Origin: Sulfurospirillum oryzae
GTDB lineage: Bacteria; Campylobacterota; Campylobacteria; Campylobacterales; Sulfurospirillaceae
Length of the DNA stretch: 64,000 nucleotides
Reading direction: 5' to 3'
NCBI RefSeq assembly: GCF_025770725.1
Contig: NZ_JANZKZ010000004.1
Coordinates: forward strand, 124,001 to 188,000
A program made the translations under genes and the position numbers. Positions within the stretch are counted from its first letter, which is position 1, and the number at the start of each line of letters is the position of its first letter. Positions 8,869 through 18,131 of the stretch are shown here, piece after piece. The notes below the pieces were generated by a model. It saw only the letters and a list, made by a program, of their open reading frames with translations. It did no database searches and was not told the DNA's origin.

Positions 8869-10055
8869 CCCTCTTAAAAAAGATACTTTTTCATAAATTG
8901 AGCATTTTTATTGCACTCATAGCACTCAGTGCTGGCGGTTACATGGTATGGAAAGAGTACACCAAAGTGCCATTGGAAGCAAAGTATAAATTTCATACAC
9001 TTGAAAATGGCGACATTACACAAAGTGTTGCTGCCAATGGAACACTCAACCCTTTGGTTTTGGTAACCGTAGGTACGCAAGTCTCCGGTAAAGTCATTAA
9101 GCTTTATGTGGATTTTAATGACCGTGTTGAAGAAGGACAGATTTTAGCCGAACTTGATCCGGCTCTTTTAGATGCACAAGTTGCACAAAGTGCCGCCAGT
9201 GTCAAAAGCGCTGAAGCCTCTTTGGAACTTGCTATGGCAAATGAAAAAAGATCACGTGGGCTTTTTACTAAAGAGTACATTTCTAAGCAAGATTTGGACT
9301 CTTCTGTGCAAGCACTCAAATCCGCTCGCGCCGCATTAGACCTTGCGCGTGCCCAGTCTCAAAAAGACCGTACCAATCAAGGCTATACGATTATTCGCTC
9401 CCCCGTCTCTGGTGTCGTAGTGGATCGCCAAATCGATGTAGGACAAACAGTGGCAGCAAGCTTGCAAGCACCTGTACTTTTTAAAATTGCGCAAGATCTT
9501 AGAGAAATGCAGATTGACTCAAACTTCGCAGAAGCAGACATTGGTCGTATCAAAGTGGGGCAAAATGTCAACTTTGCCGTTGATGCCTTTCCCAATAACT
9601 CCTTTAGTGGTGTTGTCAAACAAGTGAGACTCAACGCCACAACAGTTTCAAACGTTGTTACATACGATGTCGTCGTCACCCTTAAAAACCCTGATGAAAT
9701 ACTAGCCCCTGGTATGACAGCGTATGTGAATGTTATTCTTGCCGAGAAGAAAAATATTTTGGTTGTACCTAATGCGGCATTACGCTATAAACCAACTGAA
9801 CTTCAGGCAAAAAATGGGGCACAAAATAATAGTATGAAAGCTAAAAAAGAGAAAAAAGAGACAAATTCGGCGATACTTTACGTGTTTGAAAATGGCGAGC
9901 CAAAACCTGTCAAGGTGACCACTGGTATTACCGATAACCGTTTTACAGAAATTATCTCAGATGGATTGAAAGTAGGCGATAAAATTATTCTTGAAGAGAC
10001 AAAATCTACTGCAAAAGCAACCGCAGCAGGTAGTCCAATGGGAAGACCGTTTTAA
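8865..10055 (+). CDS. macA: Periplasmic adaptor of efflux pump (MacA/HlyD family)
   Basis: 396 aa. A single N-terminal membrane anchor (KLSIFIALIALSAGGYMVW) precedes a biotinyl-lipoyl half-motif (VGTQVSGKVIKLYVDFNDRVEEGQILAELD), a coiled-coil hairpin (about residues 100-165), the second lipoyl half (IIRSPVSGVVVDRQIDVGQTV), and beta-barrel and membrane-proximal domains. The C-terminal domain has a Lys-rich insertion (about residues 318-332, KAKKEKKET). Its position between a TolC-like gene and MacB-like ATPase and permease genes makes it the adaptor of a MacAB-TolC-type exporter. Overlaps of 4 bp and 1 bp with its neighbours show one operon. Confidence 0.92.
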   Translation: MTLLKKILFHKLSIFIALIALSAGGYMVWKEYTKVPLEAKYKFHTLENGDITQSVAANGTLNPLVLVTVGTQVSGKVIKLYVDFNDRVEEGQILAELDPALLDAQVAQSAASVKSAEASLELAMANEKRSRGLFTKEYISKQDLDSSVQALKSARAALDLARAQSQKDRTNQGYTIIRSPVSGVVVDRQIDVGQTVAASLQAPVLFKIAQDLREMQIDSNFAEADIGRIKVGQNVNFAVDAFPNNSFSGVVKQVRLNATTVSNVVTYDVVVTLKNPDEILAPGMTAYVNVILAEKKNILVVPNAALRYKPTELQAKNGAQNNSMKAKKEKKETNSAILYVFENGEPKPVKVTTGITDNRFTEIISDGLKVGDKIILEETKSTAKATAAGSPMGRPF

Positions 10056-10765
10056 TGAACGAAGTTATCAAAATTACGCAGTTAACAAAAAACTACTACA
10101 CCGATGCGGGTGAAGTATGCGTGCTTAAAGGCGTTGATATTACCATTCACAGTGGCGAATTTGTTGCCATTATGGGACCTTCGGGGTCTGGTAAATCAAC
10201 TTTTATGAACATCCTAGGCTGCCTTGATAAAGCAACTTCGGGCGAATACTTTTTAAATCAAACCAAGACAACCTCTTTGAGTAAAAATGATCTTGCAACG
10301 CTTCGCAACCAAGTCATAGGCTTTGTCTTTCAAGGCTTCAACCTCTTGCCACGTAAAAGCCTTATTGATAATGTAGCTCTTCCTTTAGTCTATGCGGGGA
10401 TAAGCTCTGCTGAACGAAAAATAAGAGCCAAAGAGATGCTTAAAAGCGTGGGGTTGGAAGCCTTTGGAACATACCTTCCAACGCATATTTCAGGCGGTCA
10501 GCAACAACGTGTTGCCATTGCACGTGCGCTTGTCAATAACCCAAAACTTATTTTAGCGGATGAGCCTACGGGAAATCTTGATACCAAAACAAGCCAAGAG
10601 ATCATGCAGCTTTTTAGTGAGCTCAATGAAAAAGAGGGCATTACAATCGTATTGGTCACGCATGAGCCAGATATTGCGGCGTATGCGAAACGACTGGTAA
10701 ATTTTGTGGATGGCAAAATACAACACGATGGACCAACGGCACGTATGATGGAGAAGGCACAATGA
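10055..10765 (+). CDS. ABC transporter ATPase, MacB/LolD type
   Basis: 236 aa. Walker A GPSGSGKS, Q-loop FQGFNLLPR, signature HISGGQQQR, Walker B LILADEPTGNLD and H-loop VTHEPD are all present. The sequence resembles the nucleotide-binding half of MacB. In E. coli the ATPase and permease are fused; here they are separate genes with 1-bp and 4-bp overlaps to adaptor and permease. It energises the tripartite pump by a mechanotransmission mechanism known for the MacB family. The substrate (macrolide, peptide, siderophore or other) is not predictable. Confidence 0.94.
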   Translation: MNEVIKITQLTKNYYTDAGEVCVLKGVDITIHSGEFVAIMGPSGSGKSTFMNILGCLDKATSGEYFLNQTKTTSLSKNDLATLRNQVIGFVFQGFNLLPRKSLIDNVALPLVYAGISSAERKIRAKEMLKSVGLEAFGTYLPTHISGGQQQRVAIARALVNNPKLILADEPTGNLDTKTSQEIMQLFSELNEKEGITIVLVTHEPDIAAYAKRLVNFVDGKIQHDGPTARMMEKAQ

Positions 10766-11982
10766 CATTTATAATGCTAGCAGAAGCATGGAGTGCTATG
10801 GGGGCTAATAGGCTTCGTACATTTTTAACGATGCTTGGAATGGTCATTGGCGTGGGTGCGGTTATCTTGATGTCTTCCATTGGTGCTGGAACGCAAGCAA
10901 AAGTCAAAGAGTCCATCGCTTCGATGGGAAGTAATCTTTTTATTGTTCTTGCGGGTTCTATGACTTCTGGAGGGGTTCGTATCGGAAGTGGAGGGGTTCA
11001 GACTTTGACGATTAGCGATGCAACGGCGATGGAAGAGATCGATAGCATTTCAGCAACAGCACCTGTTTCTTCAGGTTCTGCTCAAATGGTTTATCAGTCT
11101 GCAAACTGGAATAGCCAAGTGACAGGCACGACACCATCCTTTTTTCTAATACGTGATTGGGCACTTGAGAGTGGACATCCTTTTATGGATTCGGATGTAA
11201 GAGGTGCGACCAGAGTGGTTGTTTTGGGTAAGACGATTGCCCAAAATCTTTTTGGAGATGAAGAGCCTGTGGGTAAAACCATTCGTATCAAAAACAGTCC
11301 TTATATTGTGGTGGGTGTGCTTGCCAAAAAAGGGCAAAGTTTAGATGGTAGAGATCAAGACGATACCGCGATGGTTCCAATCACCACAGCACAAACCAAA
11401 CTTTTTGGTAGCCAGTTTAAAGGTACGGTACGGTTTATCATGGTGCAAGGGCGCTCTGAAGATACGATGGATAAGGCAGAAAAAGAGATGACACAGCTTC
11501 TTCGCCAACGCCATAAATTGCGTGATAGTGTGGAAGATGACTTTACGATTCGCAACCTCACAGCCCTTGCCAATACAGCAGAAGAGACAACCAAAGCCAT
11601 GTCTTTGATGCTCGCAGCCATTGCGTCTATTTCGCTCTTGGTTGGGGGCATTGGCATTATGAACATCATGCTGGTTTCTGTTACGGAGCGTACACGTGAG
11701 ATTGGTATTCGTATCGCTATTGGTGCGAAACAAAATCATATTTTATTGCAGTTTTTACTCGAAGCGTTGATGATTTCCATCATCGGTTGTTTTATTGGTG
11801 TGTGTGTGGGCGTTGGTGGGGCGTATACGGTGTCGTACTTTTTCCCCATTAGTGTGGTGATTACGCAAAATTCCATCATCATCTCTTTCTTGGTTGCAAC
11901 AGGCGTTGGCGTCTTTTTTGGCTTCTACCCCGCACGAAAAGCGGCAAATTTAGAGCCTATTGAGGCGTTGAGGTATCAGTAA
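10762..11982 (+). CDS. ABC transporter permease, MacB/FtsX family
   Basis: 406 aa. One N-terminal membrane helix (LRTFLTMLGMVIGVGAVILM) leads to a large periplasmic MacB_PCD domain (about residues 45-270) and the C-terminal FtsX domain with three helices, including the conserved GGIGIMNIMLVSVTERTREIGIRIAIGA stretch. The end (FYPARKAANLEPIEALRYQ) is diagnostic for MacB permeases. It pairs with the preceding ATPase (ATGA overlap) and is the last gene of the efflux operon. Confidence 0.95.
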   Translation: MTFIMLAEAWSAMGANRLRTFLTMLGMVIGVGAVILMSSIGAGTQAKVKESIASMGSNLFIVLAGSMTSGGVRIGSGGVQTLTISDATAMEEIDSISATAPVSSGSAQMVYQSANWNSQVTGTTPSFFLIRDWALESGHPFMDSDVRGATRVVVLGKTIAQNLFGDEEPVGKTIRIKNSPYIVVGVLAKKGQSLDGRDQDDTAMVPITTAQTKLFGSQFKGTVRFIMVQGRSEDTMDKAEKEMTQLLRQRHKLRDSVEDDFTIRNLTALANTAEETTKAMSLMLAAIASISLLVGGIGIMNIMLVSVTERTREIGIRIAIGAKQNHILLQFLLEALMISIIGCFIGVCVGVGGAYTVSYFFPISVVITQNSIIISFLVATGVGVFFGFYPARKAANLEPIEALRYQ

Positions 11983-12020
11983 TTGCGCTATAATTCTTCA
12001 AAATTAACATAGGAATGTCA

Positions 12021-12767
12021 ATGAAATTACTTTTAATTGGTGCTGGCAATATGGGTGGAGCAATGCTTCAAGGGTTACATGTAAAAGATATTACAGTGGT
12101 TGAAGCGTATCCACCGCGCGTTAAAGAGCTCCAAGAACTCTATCCTACGATTAAAATTGTGCAAGAAATTCCTTCATTAGAAGGCTACATTGTCATTCTT
12201 GCGGTTAAACCTCAGTCCTTTGGAACTTTGACGACTAAAGGCATTGCGGAGGGCGTTATTTCAATTATGGCTGGGGTTAGTTTAGAAAAACTAAAAGCAG
12301 GCATTATGGCAAAGCATTACATTCGCTCTATGCCAAATATGGCAGCTCTTGTACGAAAATCGGCAACCTCTTTGTGCGGTGACGTTGCTTTAAAAGAGGA
12401 CGCGATGGATGTTTTAAGCTCAATTGGCCGCTGTTTTTGGCTAGAGAGTGAAAAAGAGCTTGACATTGCCACTGGACTTTCAGGTTCAGCTCCAGCGTGG
12501 ATTGCCTTGGTCGCAGAAGCTTTGAGTGATGGCGCGGTCAATCTTGGAATGAAAAGAGAGATTACCTATCAATACATTGCAACGCTCTTTGAGGGAGTGG
12601 GTGAAGTGCTAAAAACAGAGCATCCTGCACTTTTAAAAGATAAAGTCATGTCACCTGCTGGAACAACTGCCGCAGGTTATGCAAAACTTGAAGAGGGCAA
12701 GGTAAGAGATAGTTTCATCAAAGCGATGGAAGCATCGTATGAGAGAGCAAAGGGTTTTTCAAAGTAG
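12021..12767 (+). CDS. proC: Pyrroline-5-carboxylate reductase
   Basis: 248 aa from ATG 12021, preferred over ATG 12015, which would touch the AGGA at 12011-12014. Makes L-proline from 1-pyrroline-5-carboxylate with NAD(P)H. The Rossmann motif GAGNMG is at the N-terminus, AVKPQ follows strand 4, RSMPNMAA marks the family, and the C-terminal dimer domain carries the ProC signature VMSPAGTTAAGYAKLEEGKVR. It is monocistronic, 38 bp after the efflux permease, and followed by a strong bidirectional terminator. Confidence 0.95.
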   Translation: MKLLLIGAGNMGGAMLQGLHVKDITVVEAYPPRVKELQELYPTIKIVQEIPSLEGYIVILAVKPQSFGTLTTKGIAEGVISIMAGVSLEKLKAGIMAKHYIRSMPNMAALVRKSATSLCGDVALKEDAMDVLSSIGRCFWLESEKELDIATGLSGSAPAWIALVAEALSDGAVNLGMKREITYQYIATLFEGVGEVLKTEHPALLKDKVMSPAGTTAAGYAKLEEGKVRDSFIKAMEASYERAKGFSK

Positions 12768-12773
12768 AAGAAG

Positions 12774-12805
12774 CTTAAGGGCTTGTCATAAGACAAGTCC
12801 TTAAG
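12774..12805. terminator. Bidirectional terminator between proC and dacA
   Basis: CTTAAGGGCTTGTC (12774-12787), loop ATAA, then GACAAGTCCTTAAG (12792-12805): a 14-bp stem with one G-T wobble, lying between convergent genes. The stop codon of dacA is inside the right arm. Confidence 0.85.
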
Positions 12806-13721
12806 CGATTTTATGTGCTTTTTTCTTGGTTGAGGCTGTTTTCTTTGTATTTTTAGAAGGGACAGTTGCTTTCTTAGCACTTCTTGTTTCTGTAATATCC
12901 GGTAAAACATCTTCAAAAATCGTCTTCACGTCATTCCATCGGTGTTCGGAGTTAAGCATAACGACTAAAATATCTTTATCATCTTTTTTAGCTCTAGCAA
13001 TCAAACATGGACCTGCTTTTTGTGTGTATCCTGTTTTGATGCCTACAGCGTACTTATAATTGTTAAGAAGTTTGTTATGGGTATAAGCGGCATAGCCTCT
13101 TTTGGTATTAAGTGCTTGAAAATCATGGCGTTTCAGCTTTGCCATATCGTTAAACGCGTTGTTCTTGATAGCATATTCACTAAGGGTTAAAAGATCAAGT
13201 GCGGTAGAGTAATGATGGCCAAAATTACTACTGTCAAAACCACAAGGATTCGTAAAGTTAGTGTTTTTCATGCCAATTGCTTTTGCTTTGCGATTCATCA
13301 TTCCTACAAATTTATCGACATCTCCATCGCCTAAATAAACGCCTATACTCATGGCTGCATCATTGGCGGACATAACCATGGCAGCTTTTACAAGATCTCG
13401 AAGGTAAAATTTTTCACCTACTCTAAGCCCTGCTTTTGTCGGTTCGACTTGAATCATCTCTCGTGTGATGGTGACGACATCGTTCATTCTGCCACTTTCA
13501 ATAGCAAGGACAGCTGTCATAATTTTGGTTAAACTAGCGGGTTGATTGATTTTTTGTTCATCTTTTGCAAAAATAAGTTGTTTACTATTGAGATCTTTAG
13601 CAATGATAGAGTCTGTGTTACGTTTGATACGGTCAGCTGTCTCTTTGTCAAGATAGGCTGCGCTAAGGGAACTGGTTACGATACATACGCCGCAGAAAAG
13701 CGATAAAAGTTTTTGGGTCAT
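12801..13721 (-). CDS. dacA: D-alanyl-D-alanine carboxypeptidase (PBP5-like, peptidase S11)
   Basis: 306 aa with a signal peptide. Serine peptidase motifs are in order: SLTK (nucleophile Ser and Lys) in QPASLTKIMTAVLA, SAND (SxN box) and KTG in VGIKTGYTQKAGPC. It trims the terminal D-Ala of peptidoglycan pentapeptides in the periplasm. Compared with E. coli PBP5 it lacks a clear C-terminal beta domain and amphipathic anchor. It ends instead in a Lys/Thr/Ser-rich tail of about 30 residues (KKATVPSKNTKKTASTKKK), which could bind acidic wall polymers or membrane (inference). Confidence 0.92.
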   Translation of the reverse strand: MTQKLLSLFCGVCIVTSSLSAAYLDKETADRIKRNTDSIIAKDLNSKQLIFAKDEQKINQPASLTKIMTAVLAIESGRMNDVVTITREMIQVEPTKAGLRVGEKFYLRDLVKAAMVMSANDAAMSIGVYLGDGDVDKFVGMMNRKAKAIGMKNTNFTNPCGFDSSNFGHHYSTALDLLTLSEYAIKNNAFNDMAKLKRHDFQALNTKRGYAAYTHNKLLNNYKYAVGIKTGYTQKAGPCLIARAKKDDKDILVVMLNSEHRWNDVKTIFEDVLPDITETRSAKKATVPSKNTKKTASTKKKAHKIA

Positions 13722-13834
13722 GCTGCTCTTTTTTAGGAATTGATTTTTTCCATTTTAGTGAAAGTTTCTTAAAAATTTCCTTTTAAAATGGCTAAAATAG
13801 CCACTTTGCTTCAAATGATGAAAAATTAAACATA

Positions 13835-13873
13835 AAGCGTTATAACGCTTAAGGTAATAACGTTATAATGCTT
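13835..13873. promoter_or_regulatory. Palindrome and direct repeats upstream of modE, with candidate -10
   Basis: AAGCGTTATAACGCTT (13835-13850) is a perfect 16-bp palindrome. Its half CGTTATAACGCTT (13838-13850) recurs as CGTTATAATGCTT (13861-13873), 23 bp downstream, and the start CGTTATA recurs in the ModE-type box at 13897. TATAAT at 13864-13869 is a plausible -10. These look like regulator sites on the mod promoter, possibly extra ModE half-sites. Confidence 0.55.
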
Positions 13874-13894
13874 CCAATATTTTAATGCAGATCT

Positions 13895-13923
13895 ATCGTT
13901 ATATACTTAAACTACATAAGGAA
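13895..13923 (+). promoter_or_regulatory. ModE-type operator before modE
   Basis: ATCGTTATATA, 7 bp, then TACATAAGGA: a close match to the known ModE operator (ATCGnTATATA-n6/7-TAYATAACGAT of E. coli). It ends about 6 bp before the modE start and overlaps the ribosome binding region. This suggests autorepression of the whole mod operon when molybdate or tungstate is plentiful. Confidence 0.7.
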
Positions 13924-13928
13924 GAGAG

Positions 13929-14708
13929 ATGGAAGGGATTGCCTCTGGTGTGATCAGCTTTGACAAGCCAGTTCTTTTAGAAAAAAGGATTAAATTGCTA
14001 GAAGCTATTGCAGAAACTGGCTCTATTAGCAGTGCTGCCAAAAGAGTAGGGCTTAGTTATAAAGCAGCATGGGAAGCTGTTGATACGATGAATAATCTTT
14101 CTCATAATCCTTTAGTTGTTCGTGTAACAGGCGGTAGTGGAGGTGGTGGAACGACGCTAACACCCTTGGGGGAAGAAGTGGTTGCTAATTATTCCGTTTT
14201 AAAAAAAGAGTATGAGAGGTTTTTAAATCGGCTTTCTACTATGGGCAACTTTGAAATGAACAGTTTAAAACACATACAAAGGATTGCAATGCAGATAAGC
14301 GCACGTAACCAGCTGATGGGAAAAATCGGCGAGATCAAACAAGCAAAGGTCAATGCAGAGGTAAGCGTTGTGCTCAAAAGTGGTGTTATCCTTGTCTCGA
14401 CCATTACCAACAGTGCGGTGGAAGAGTTAGGATTAGAAATTGGTGATGAAGTGGTTGGCATCATCAAAGCATCTTCTGTTTTGATTTCCAATGTGATTGA
14501 CATCGCAACCAGCGCTCGCAATAAGCTTGTGGGTGTTGTCACCGACATTAAGTTAGGCGAAGTGAATGCGACGGTAAGTGTGGACATTGGTCAAAACGAT
14601 GTGATCATTGCAACCATAACAAGCGAGTCGGTTAGAAGTTTAGGGCTAACGGTTGGAACACGCGTGTGTGCCATTATCAAATCCAGCAGTATATTAATCG
14701 GAAAATAA
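13929..14708 (+). CDS. modE: Molybdate-responsive regulator ModE
   Basis: 259 aa, full-length ModE. It has an N-terminal winged helix-turn-helix (KLLEAIAETGSISSAAKRVGLSYKAAWEAVDTM, about residues 23-56, with VRVTGGSGGGGTTLTPLG as wing) followed by two Mop/TOBE domains. Each begins SARN-x-L, first SARNQLMGKIGEIKQAKVNAEVSV and then SARNKLVGVVTDIKLGEVNATVSV, and together they bind oxyanion at the dimer interface. As a DNA-binding repressor/activator it should control its own operon through the box at 13895. It is the first gene of the Mod locus, 11 bp before modA. Confidence 0.95.
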   Translation: MEGIASGVISFDKPVLLEKRIKLLEAIAETGSISSAAKRVGLSYKAAWEAVDTMNNLSHNPLVVRVTGGSGGGGTTLTPLGEEVVANYSVLKKEYERFLNRLSTMGNFEMNSLKHIQRIAMQISARNQLMGKIGEIKQAKVNAEVSVVLKSGVILVSTITNSAVEELGLEIGDEVVGIIKASSVLISNVIDIATSARNKLVGVVTDIKLGEVNATVSVDIGQNDVIIATITSESVRSLGLTVGTRVCAIIKSSSILIGK

Positions 14709-14719
14709 AAGGAGCTTCC

Positions 14720-15469
14720 ATGTTAAAAGTATTGATTGCCAGCGTCGTATTATCAGTTTCTCTTCTTGCAGGAGAGATTAGTGTTGCGGTTGCCGCCAAT
14801 TTGAGTGACGTCATCGAGGTTTTTAAAGCAGAGTTTGCCAAAACAAACCCAAATACTAAAGTCAACACTGTTTTGGGTGCGAGTGGTAAATTTACAACAC
14901 AAATTAAAAGTGGTGCACCGTTTGATCTTTTTTTAAGTGCCGACATGGGTTTTCCTGAGAACCTTTACGCTGAGAAAATCGCGGTGACAAAACCGGTTGT
15001 TTATGCCAGTGGTGCTTTAGCGATGGTGAGTATGAAAGGATTTGATTTAAGTAAAGGTATTGCCGTATTGGATGATCCTAAAGTAGAGAAAATCGCAATT
15101 GCAAATCCAAAAACAGCACCTTATGGAGCGGCAAGTATTGAAGCGTTTAAAAATGCAAAATTGTTTGAAAAAGTTGAACCAAAACTTGTTCAAGGCGATA
15201 GCATTTCTCAGGCATTACAATTTTCCATTACAGCCGCAGATGTAGGCTTTGTTAATGCTTCCGCTTTTTACAGCGATAAAATGAAAGAGTACAAAAAAGG
15301 GGTTCAATGGGTGGATGTTGATCCAAAACTTTATACACCTATTGCTCAAGGAATTGTTCTTTTAAAACAAGCGGAAAACAATGCAGAAGCCAAAGCGTTT
15401 TATGACTTTGTTTTAAGTGCTAAAGCCAAATCGATCTTTAAGAGCTACGGATACTTGGTCAATGAATAG
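14720..15469 (+). CDS. modA: Molybdate ABC transporter substrate-binding protein
   Basis: 249 aa from ATG 14720 (GGAG at 14711-14714). An upstream in-frame ATG at 14666 lies inside modE and is unlikely. A signal peptide (MLKVLIASVVLSVSLLAGE) leads to the ModA fold: SVAVAANLSDVIEVF, NTVLGASGKFTTQIKSGAPFDLFLSAD with the Ser residues that bind the oxyanion, and NPKTAPYGAASIEAF. It captures MoO4(2-), or WO4(2-), in the periplasm and delivers it to ModB. Overlaps the next gene by 8 bp. Confidence 0.95.
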   Translation: MLKVLIASVVLSVSLLAGEISVAVAANLSDVIEVFKAEFAKTNPNTKVNTVLGASGKFTTQIKSGAPFDLFLSADMGFPENLYAEKIAVTKPVVYASGALAMVSMKGFDLSKGIAVLDDPKVEKIAIANPKTAPYGAASIEAFKNAKLFEKVEPKLVQGDSISQALQFSITAADVGFVNASAFYSDKMKEYKKGVQWVDVDPKLYTPIAQGIVLLKQAENNAEAKAFYDFVLSAKAKSIFKSYGYLVNE

Positions 15470-15863
15470 ACTAAGGGCTGTTGTTACAGAAATAGAAGGA
15501 GAGCAGAACCTGCACATCATTACTTTTGACTGTGCAGGGAGTTCACTTAAAATGATGGGACTTGATCTGCCCAAAGGTTTACATCTCAATAGTCATGTCA
15601 TCCTTGGTATCAAGCCTTCCCATGTGGCGATTGCTAAACATCTTAGTGGAGAGCTGAGTTATTCTAACCAGCTTCAAGCAACCATTGCAAGCATTGAAAA
15701 TGGAAAATTACTGAGCAATATTCTTTTACATGTAAAAGAGAGTGACGTTCAAAGTTTCATCACGCTCTCTTCATCAAAACGAATGAATTTACAAGTAGGT
15801 GAGCAAGTAACCCTTCTTATAAAAGCAAGTGAACTTTTTGTTTTGGAGGTGCTGGATGCTTGA
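15462..15863 (+). CDS. TOBE-domain molybdenum-binding-type protein
   Basis: 133 aa from ATG 15462, inside the end of modA; the frame is open farther upstream but the region is modA coding sequence. Two TOBE-like halves are visible: [32 protein letters not shown]...[11 protein letters not shown], then [21 protein letters not shown]...[20 protein letters not shown] small protein of this type sits between modA and modB in Campylobacter (annotated there as molybdenum-pterin-binding). It may be a cytoplasmic oxyanion buffer or a TOBE unit that regulates ModC. The gene carries a TTTACATGTAAA site at 15725-15736. Confidence 0.8.
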   Translation: MNRLRAVVTEIEGEQNLHIITFDCAGSSLKMMGLDLPKGLHLNSHVILGIKPSHVAIAKHLSGELSYSNQLQATIASIENGKLLSNILLHVKESDVQSFITLSSSKRMNLQVGEQVTLLIKASELFVLEVLDA

Positions 15864-16554
15864 AAAGCTAATGGGACTTGAATTTACACCTTTTTTAATT
15901 TCGTTTAAACTTGCGTCCATTACCACTGCCATTTTATTTTTTATTTCGCTTTTTATAGCGTGGAATTTATCGCAAAGCAAGTCACGACTCAAGCCTATTT
16001 TTGAAGCCATTACCGCCCTTCCGATCGTTTTGCCCCCTTCAGTTTTAGGTTTTTACATTCTCTATGCGCTTTCATTTCACTCTCCCATTGGACGCTTTTT
16101 TCAAGATGTGTTTGGGGTCAAATTGGTTTTTAACTTCACAGGTTTAGTGGTAGCAAGCTGTTTTTATTCGCTTCCTTTTATGGTTCAGCCCTTGCAGAGT
16201 GGCTTTGAAGCATTACCAAAAAATATGCTTGAAGCGTCGTATATTGCTGGTAAAAGTAAACTCAAAACACTTTTTTGTGTGGCACTTCCTAACATTAAAC
16301 CTGCTTTGATGACGGCGGTAATTATCACTTTTGCTCATACCGTAGGAGAATTTGGTGTGGTTTTGATGGTGGGTGGAAGTATTCCTGGCGAGACAAAGGT
16401 CGCCTCTGTGGCTATTTATGAAATGGTGGAGATTATGGATTATACCAGCGCTCATATTTACAGTGCCATTATGGTTAGTATCAGCTTTTGCGTGCTTTTA
16501 GGTGTTTATATTTTTAATCGCAAACAGAGCCATCATGTAGGAGGCATTGCATGA
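15856..16554 (+). CDS. modB: Molybdate ABC transporter permease
   Basis: 232 aa from ATG 15856, chosen because GGAGG lies at 15845-15849. It has five or six membrane helices and the binding-protein-dependent transport EAA loop in [31 protein letters not shown]. The helices [18 protein letters not shown] and [19 protein letters not shown] are hallmark ModB segments. It forms the inner-membrane channel with ModC. Overlaps the TOBE gene by 8 bp and modC by 4 bp. Confidence 0.94.
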   Translation: MLEKLMGLEFTPFLISFKLASITTAILFFISLFIAWNLSQSKSRLKPIFEAITALPIVLPPSVLGFYILYALSFHSPIGRFFQDVFGVKLVFNFTGLVVASCFYSLPFMVQPLQSGFEALPKNMLEASYIAGKSKLKTLFCVALPNIKPALMTAVIITFAHTVGEFGVVLMVGGSIPGETKVASVAIYEMVEIMDYTSAHIYSAIMVSISFCVLLGVYIFNRKQSHHVGGIA

Positions 16555-17408
16555 TCGAAATTGATGTTCAAAAAGAGCTTCTAGGCTCTCTTGGCAAAAT
16601 GGACTTACATGTAAAGCTTTCGATTGAAAAAGAGAGTTTTGTAGCACTTTCAGGTCAAAGTGGCAGTGGAAAAACAACACTTCTTCGCATTTTAGCAGGA
16701 CTAGAGCGTGCACAAGGCGAGATAAAAGTCGATGATGAGGTCTGGTTAGATGGTTCTCACTCCTTGCCACCCCAACAACGAGGCATTGGATTTGTGTTTC
16801 AAGACTATGCGCTTTTCCCCAATATGAGTGTTTTAGAAAATTTGCTTTTTGTGCGTAAAGACAAAGAACTTGCTCGTCAACTTTTGGATTTGACTGAGCT
16901 AGTAGAGTTGGCACACAGAAAACCTGCGACACTCTCAGGTGGGCAAAAACAGCGTGTGAGTTTGTGTCGTGCGATGATGAACAGACCTAAACTTCTTTTA
17001 ATGGATGAACCTCTCTCCGCACTCGATCCCTTGATGCGAAATAAGCTCCAACATGAGATTTTAACGCTTCACAAAGCGTTTGGGACAACGACCATTATGG
17101 TGAGCCATGATCCGAGTGAAATTTATCGTTTAAGTTCGCGTGTGGTGGTGCTTTCACAAGGCAAAGTGATGCAAGATGGCGATGCTAAAAGTGTGCTTCT
17201 TCGTACGCAAGGAAGTCAAAAGTTTTCGTTTGAGGGAGAGCTTTTAGATATTGTAAAAGTGGATGTGATTTACATCGCGATCATTTCTATTGGTCAGCAG
17301 ATCGTTGAAGTGGTGTTGGATGCGAGTGAAGCTAGAGATTTACATGTAGGCGATGTGGTGAGCATTGGAACCAAAGCGTTTGCTCCTATCATCCAAAAGC
17401 TCAGGTAA
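16551..17408 (+). CDS. modC: Molybdate ABC transporter ATPase
   Basis: 285 aa. Walker [11 protein letters not shown]-loop [14 protein letters not shown], signature LSGGQKQR, Walker [13 protein letters not shown] and H-loop VSHDPSE are in order. The C-terminal about 60 residues resemble a single regulatory TOBE/Mop-like domain ([41 protein letters not shown]). It powers ModB. It is the only ATPase of the locus and sits between two binding-protein/permease sets, so it may serve both (see findings). Confidence 0.94.
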   Translation: MIEIDVQKELLGSLGKMDLHVKLSIEKESFVALSGQSGSGKTTLLRILAGLERAQGEIKVDDEVWLDGSHSLPPQQRGIGFVFQDYALFPNMSVLENLLFVRKDKELARQLLDLTELVELAHRKPATLSGGQKQRVSLCRAMMNRPKLLLMDEPLSALDPLMRNKLQHEILTLHKAFGTTTIMVSHDPSEIYRLSSRVVVLSQGKVMQDGDAKSVLLRTQGSQKFSFEGELLDIVKVDVIYIAIISIGQQIVEVVLDASEARDLHVGDVVSIGTKAFAPIIQKLR

Positions 17409-17417
17409 GGACAAAAA

Positions 17418-18131
17418 ATGAAAAAAATAGTCTGCTTCATGGCAATTGCTCTTTTGTGCAACGCTTTTGCGGATGATCTTAAAATTGCCGTTGGTGCTGG
17501 GTACAAAAAACCAGTCGTGGAAGTTTTAAAAGTTTATGAAGAGATGACGCATAGCAAGATAGATGCGATGTATGGCAATATGGCGCAAATCTTTGCCCAA
17601 GCTAAACAGACAGAAATTGCGCTCATCATTGCCGATAAAAAGTTTCTAGAGAAGCAAAAAGAGCTTAGTTTTACCAACTATCAAAAAATAGGGGATGGCA
17701 TTGCTGTTATTGCATACACTAAGGGTGTTAGGTTTGATGGAATTGAAGATATCACAAAAGAGAGCATTAAAACCATTGCGATGCCAGAAGCTAAAAAAGC
17801 GATTTACGGTGATGCGGGTATGGAGTTTTTGCACAATGCAAAGCTTTATGATGCGCTAAAAGAAAAACTCTTAATCGTAGCAACTGTGCCTCAGGTAAGC
17901 TCTTACGTGAGTACGCATGAGGTGGATGTGGGCATTATGAACCTTACCGCAGCGCTTGATAGCATCGATAAGATCGGTGGATACATCAAAATCCCTCAAG
18001 AGTACTACACCAAAATTGAGATCGTCTCAGGAAGTTTAAAAGCATGTGAAGCTGATAAGGCGTGTCAAAACTTTATCGCTTTTTTACAAACACCCAAAGC
18101 TAAGGAAATTTTTACGAAATATGGGCTTTGA
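17418..18131 (+). CDS. Second ModA-like oxyanion-binding protein
   Basis: 237 aa with a signal peptide (about residues 1-18, MKKIVCFMAIALLCNAFA). Related to ModA but divergent: KIAVGAGYKKPVVEVLKVYEEMTHSKIDAMYGNMAQIFAQAKQ, then AMPEAKKAIYGDAGMEFLHNA and VSSYVSTHEVDVGIMNL. The usual Ser-containing A-x-N-L start is replaced by GAGYKKP, so the anion site differs; tungstate or another oxyanion is possible (inference). A C-terminal CEADKAC pair could form a disulfide. It starts 9 bp after modC and overlaps the following permease gene. Confidence 0.82.
   Translation: MKKIVCFMAIALLCNAFADDLKIAVGAGYKKPVVEVLKVYEEMTHSKIDAMYGNMAQIFAQAKQTEIALIIADKKFLEKQKELSFTNYQKIGDGIAVIAYTKGVRFDGIEDITKESIKTIAMPEAKKAIYGDAGMEFLHNAKLYDALKEKLLIVATVPQVSSYVSTHEVDVGIMNLTAALDSIDKIGGYIKIPQEYYTKIEIVSGSLKACEADKACQNFIAFLQTPKAKEIFTKYGL

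Noticed and set aside
14666-14719. Upstream ATG for modA
   Set aside because: Inside modE and would hide the signal peptide; ATG 14720 has GGAG at the right distance.
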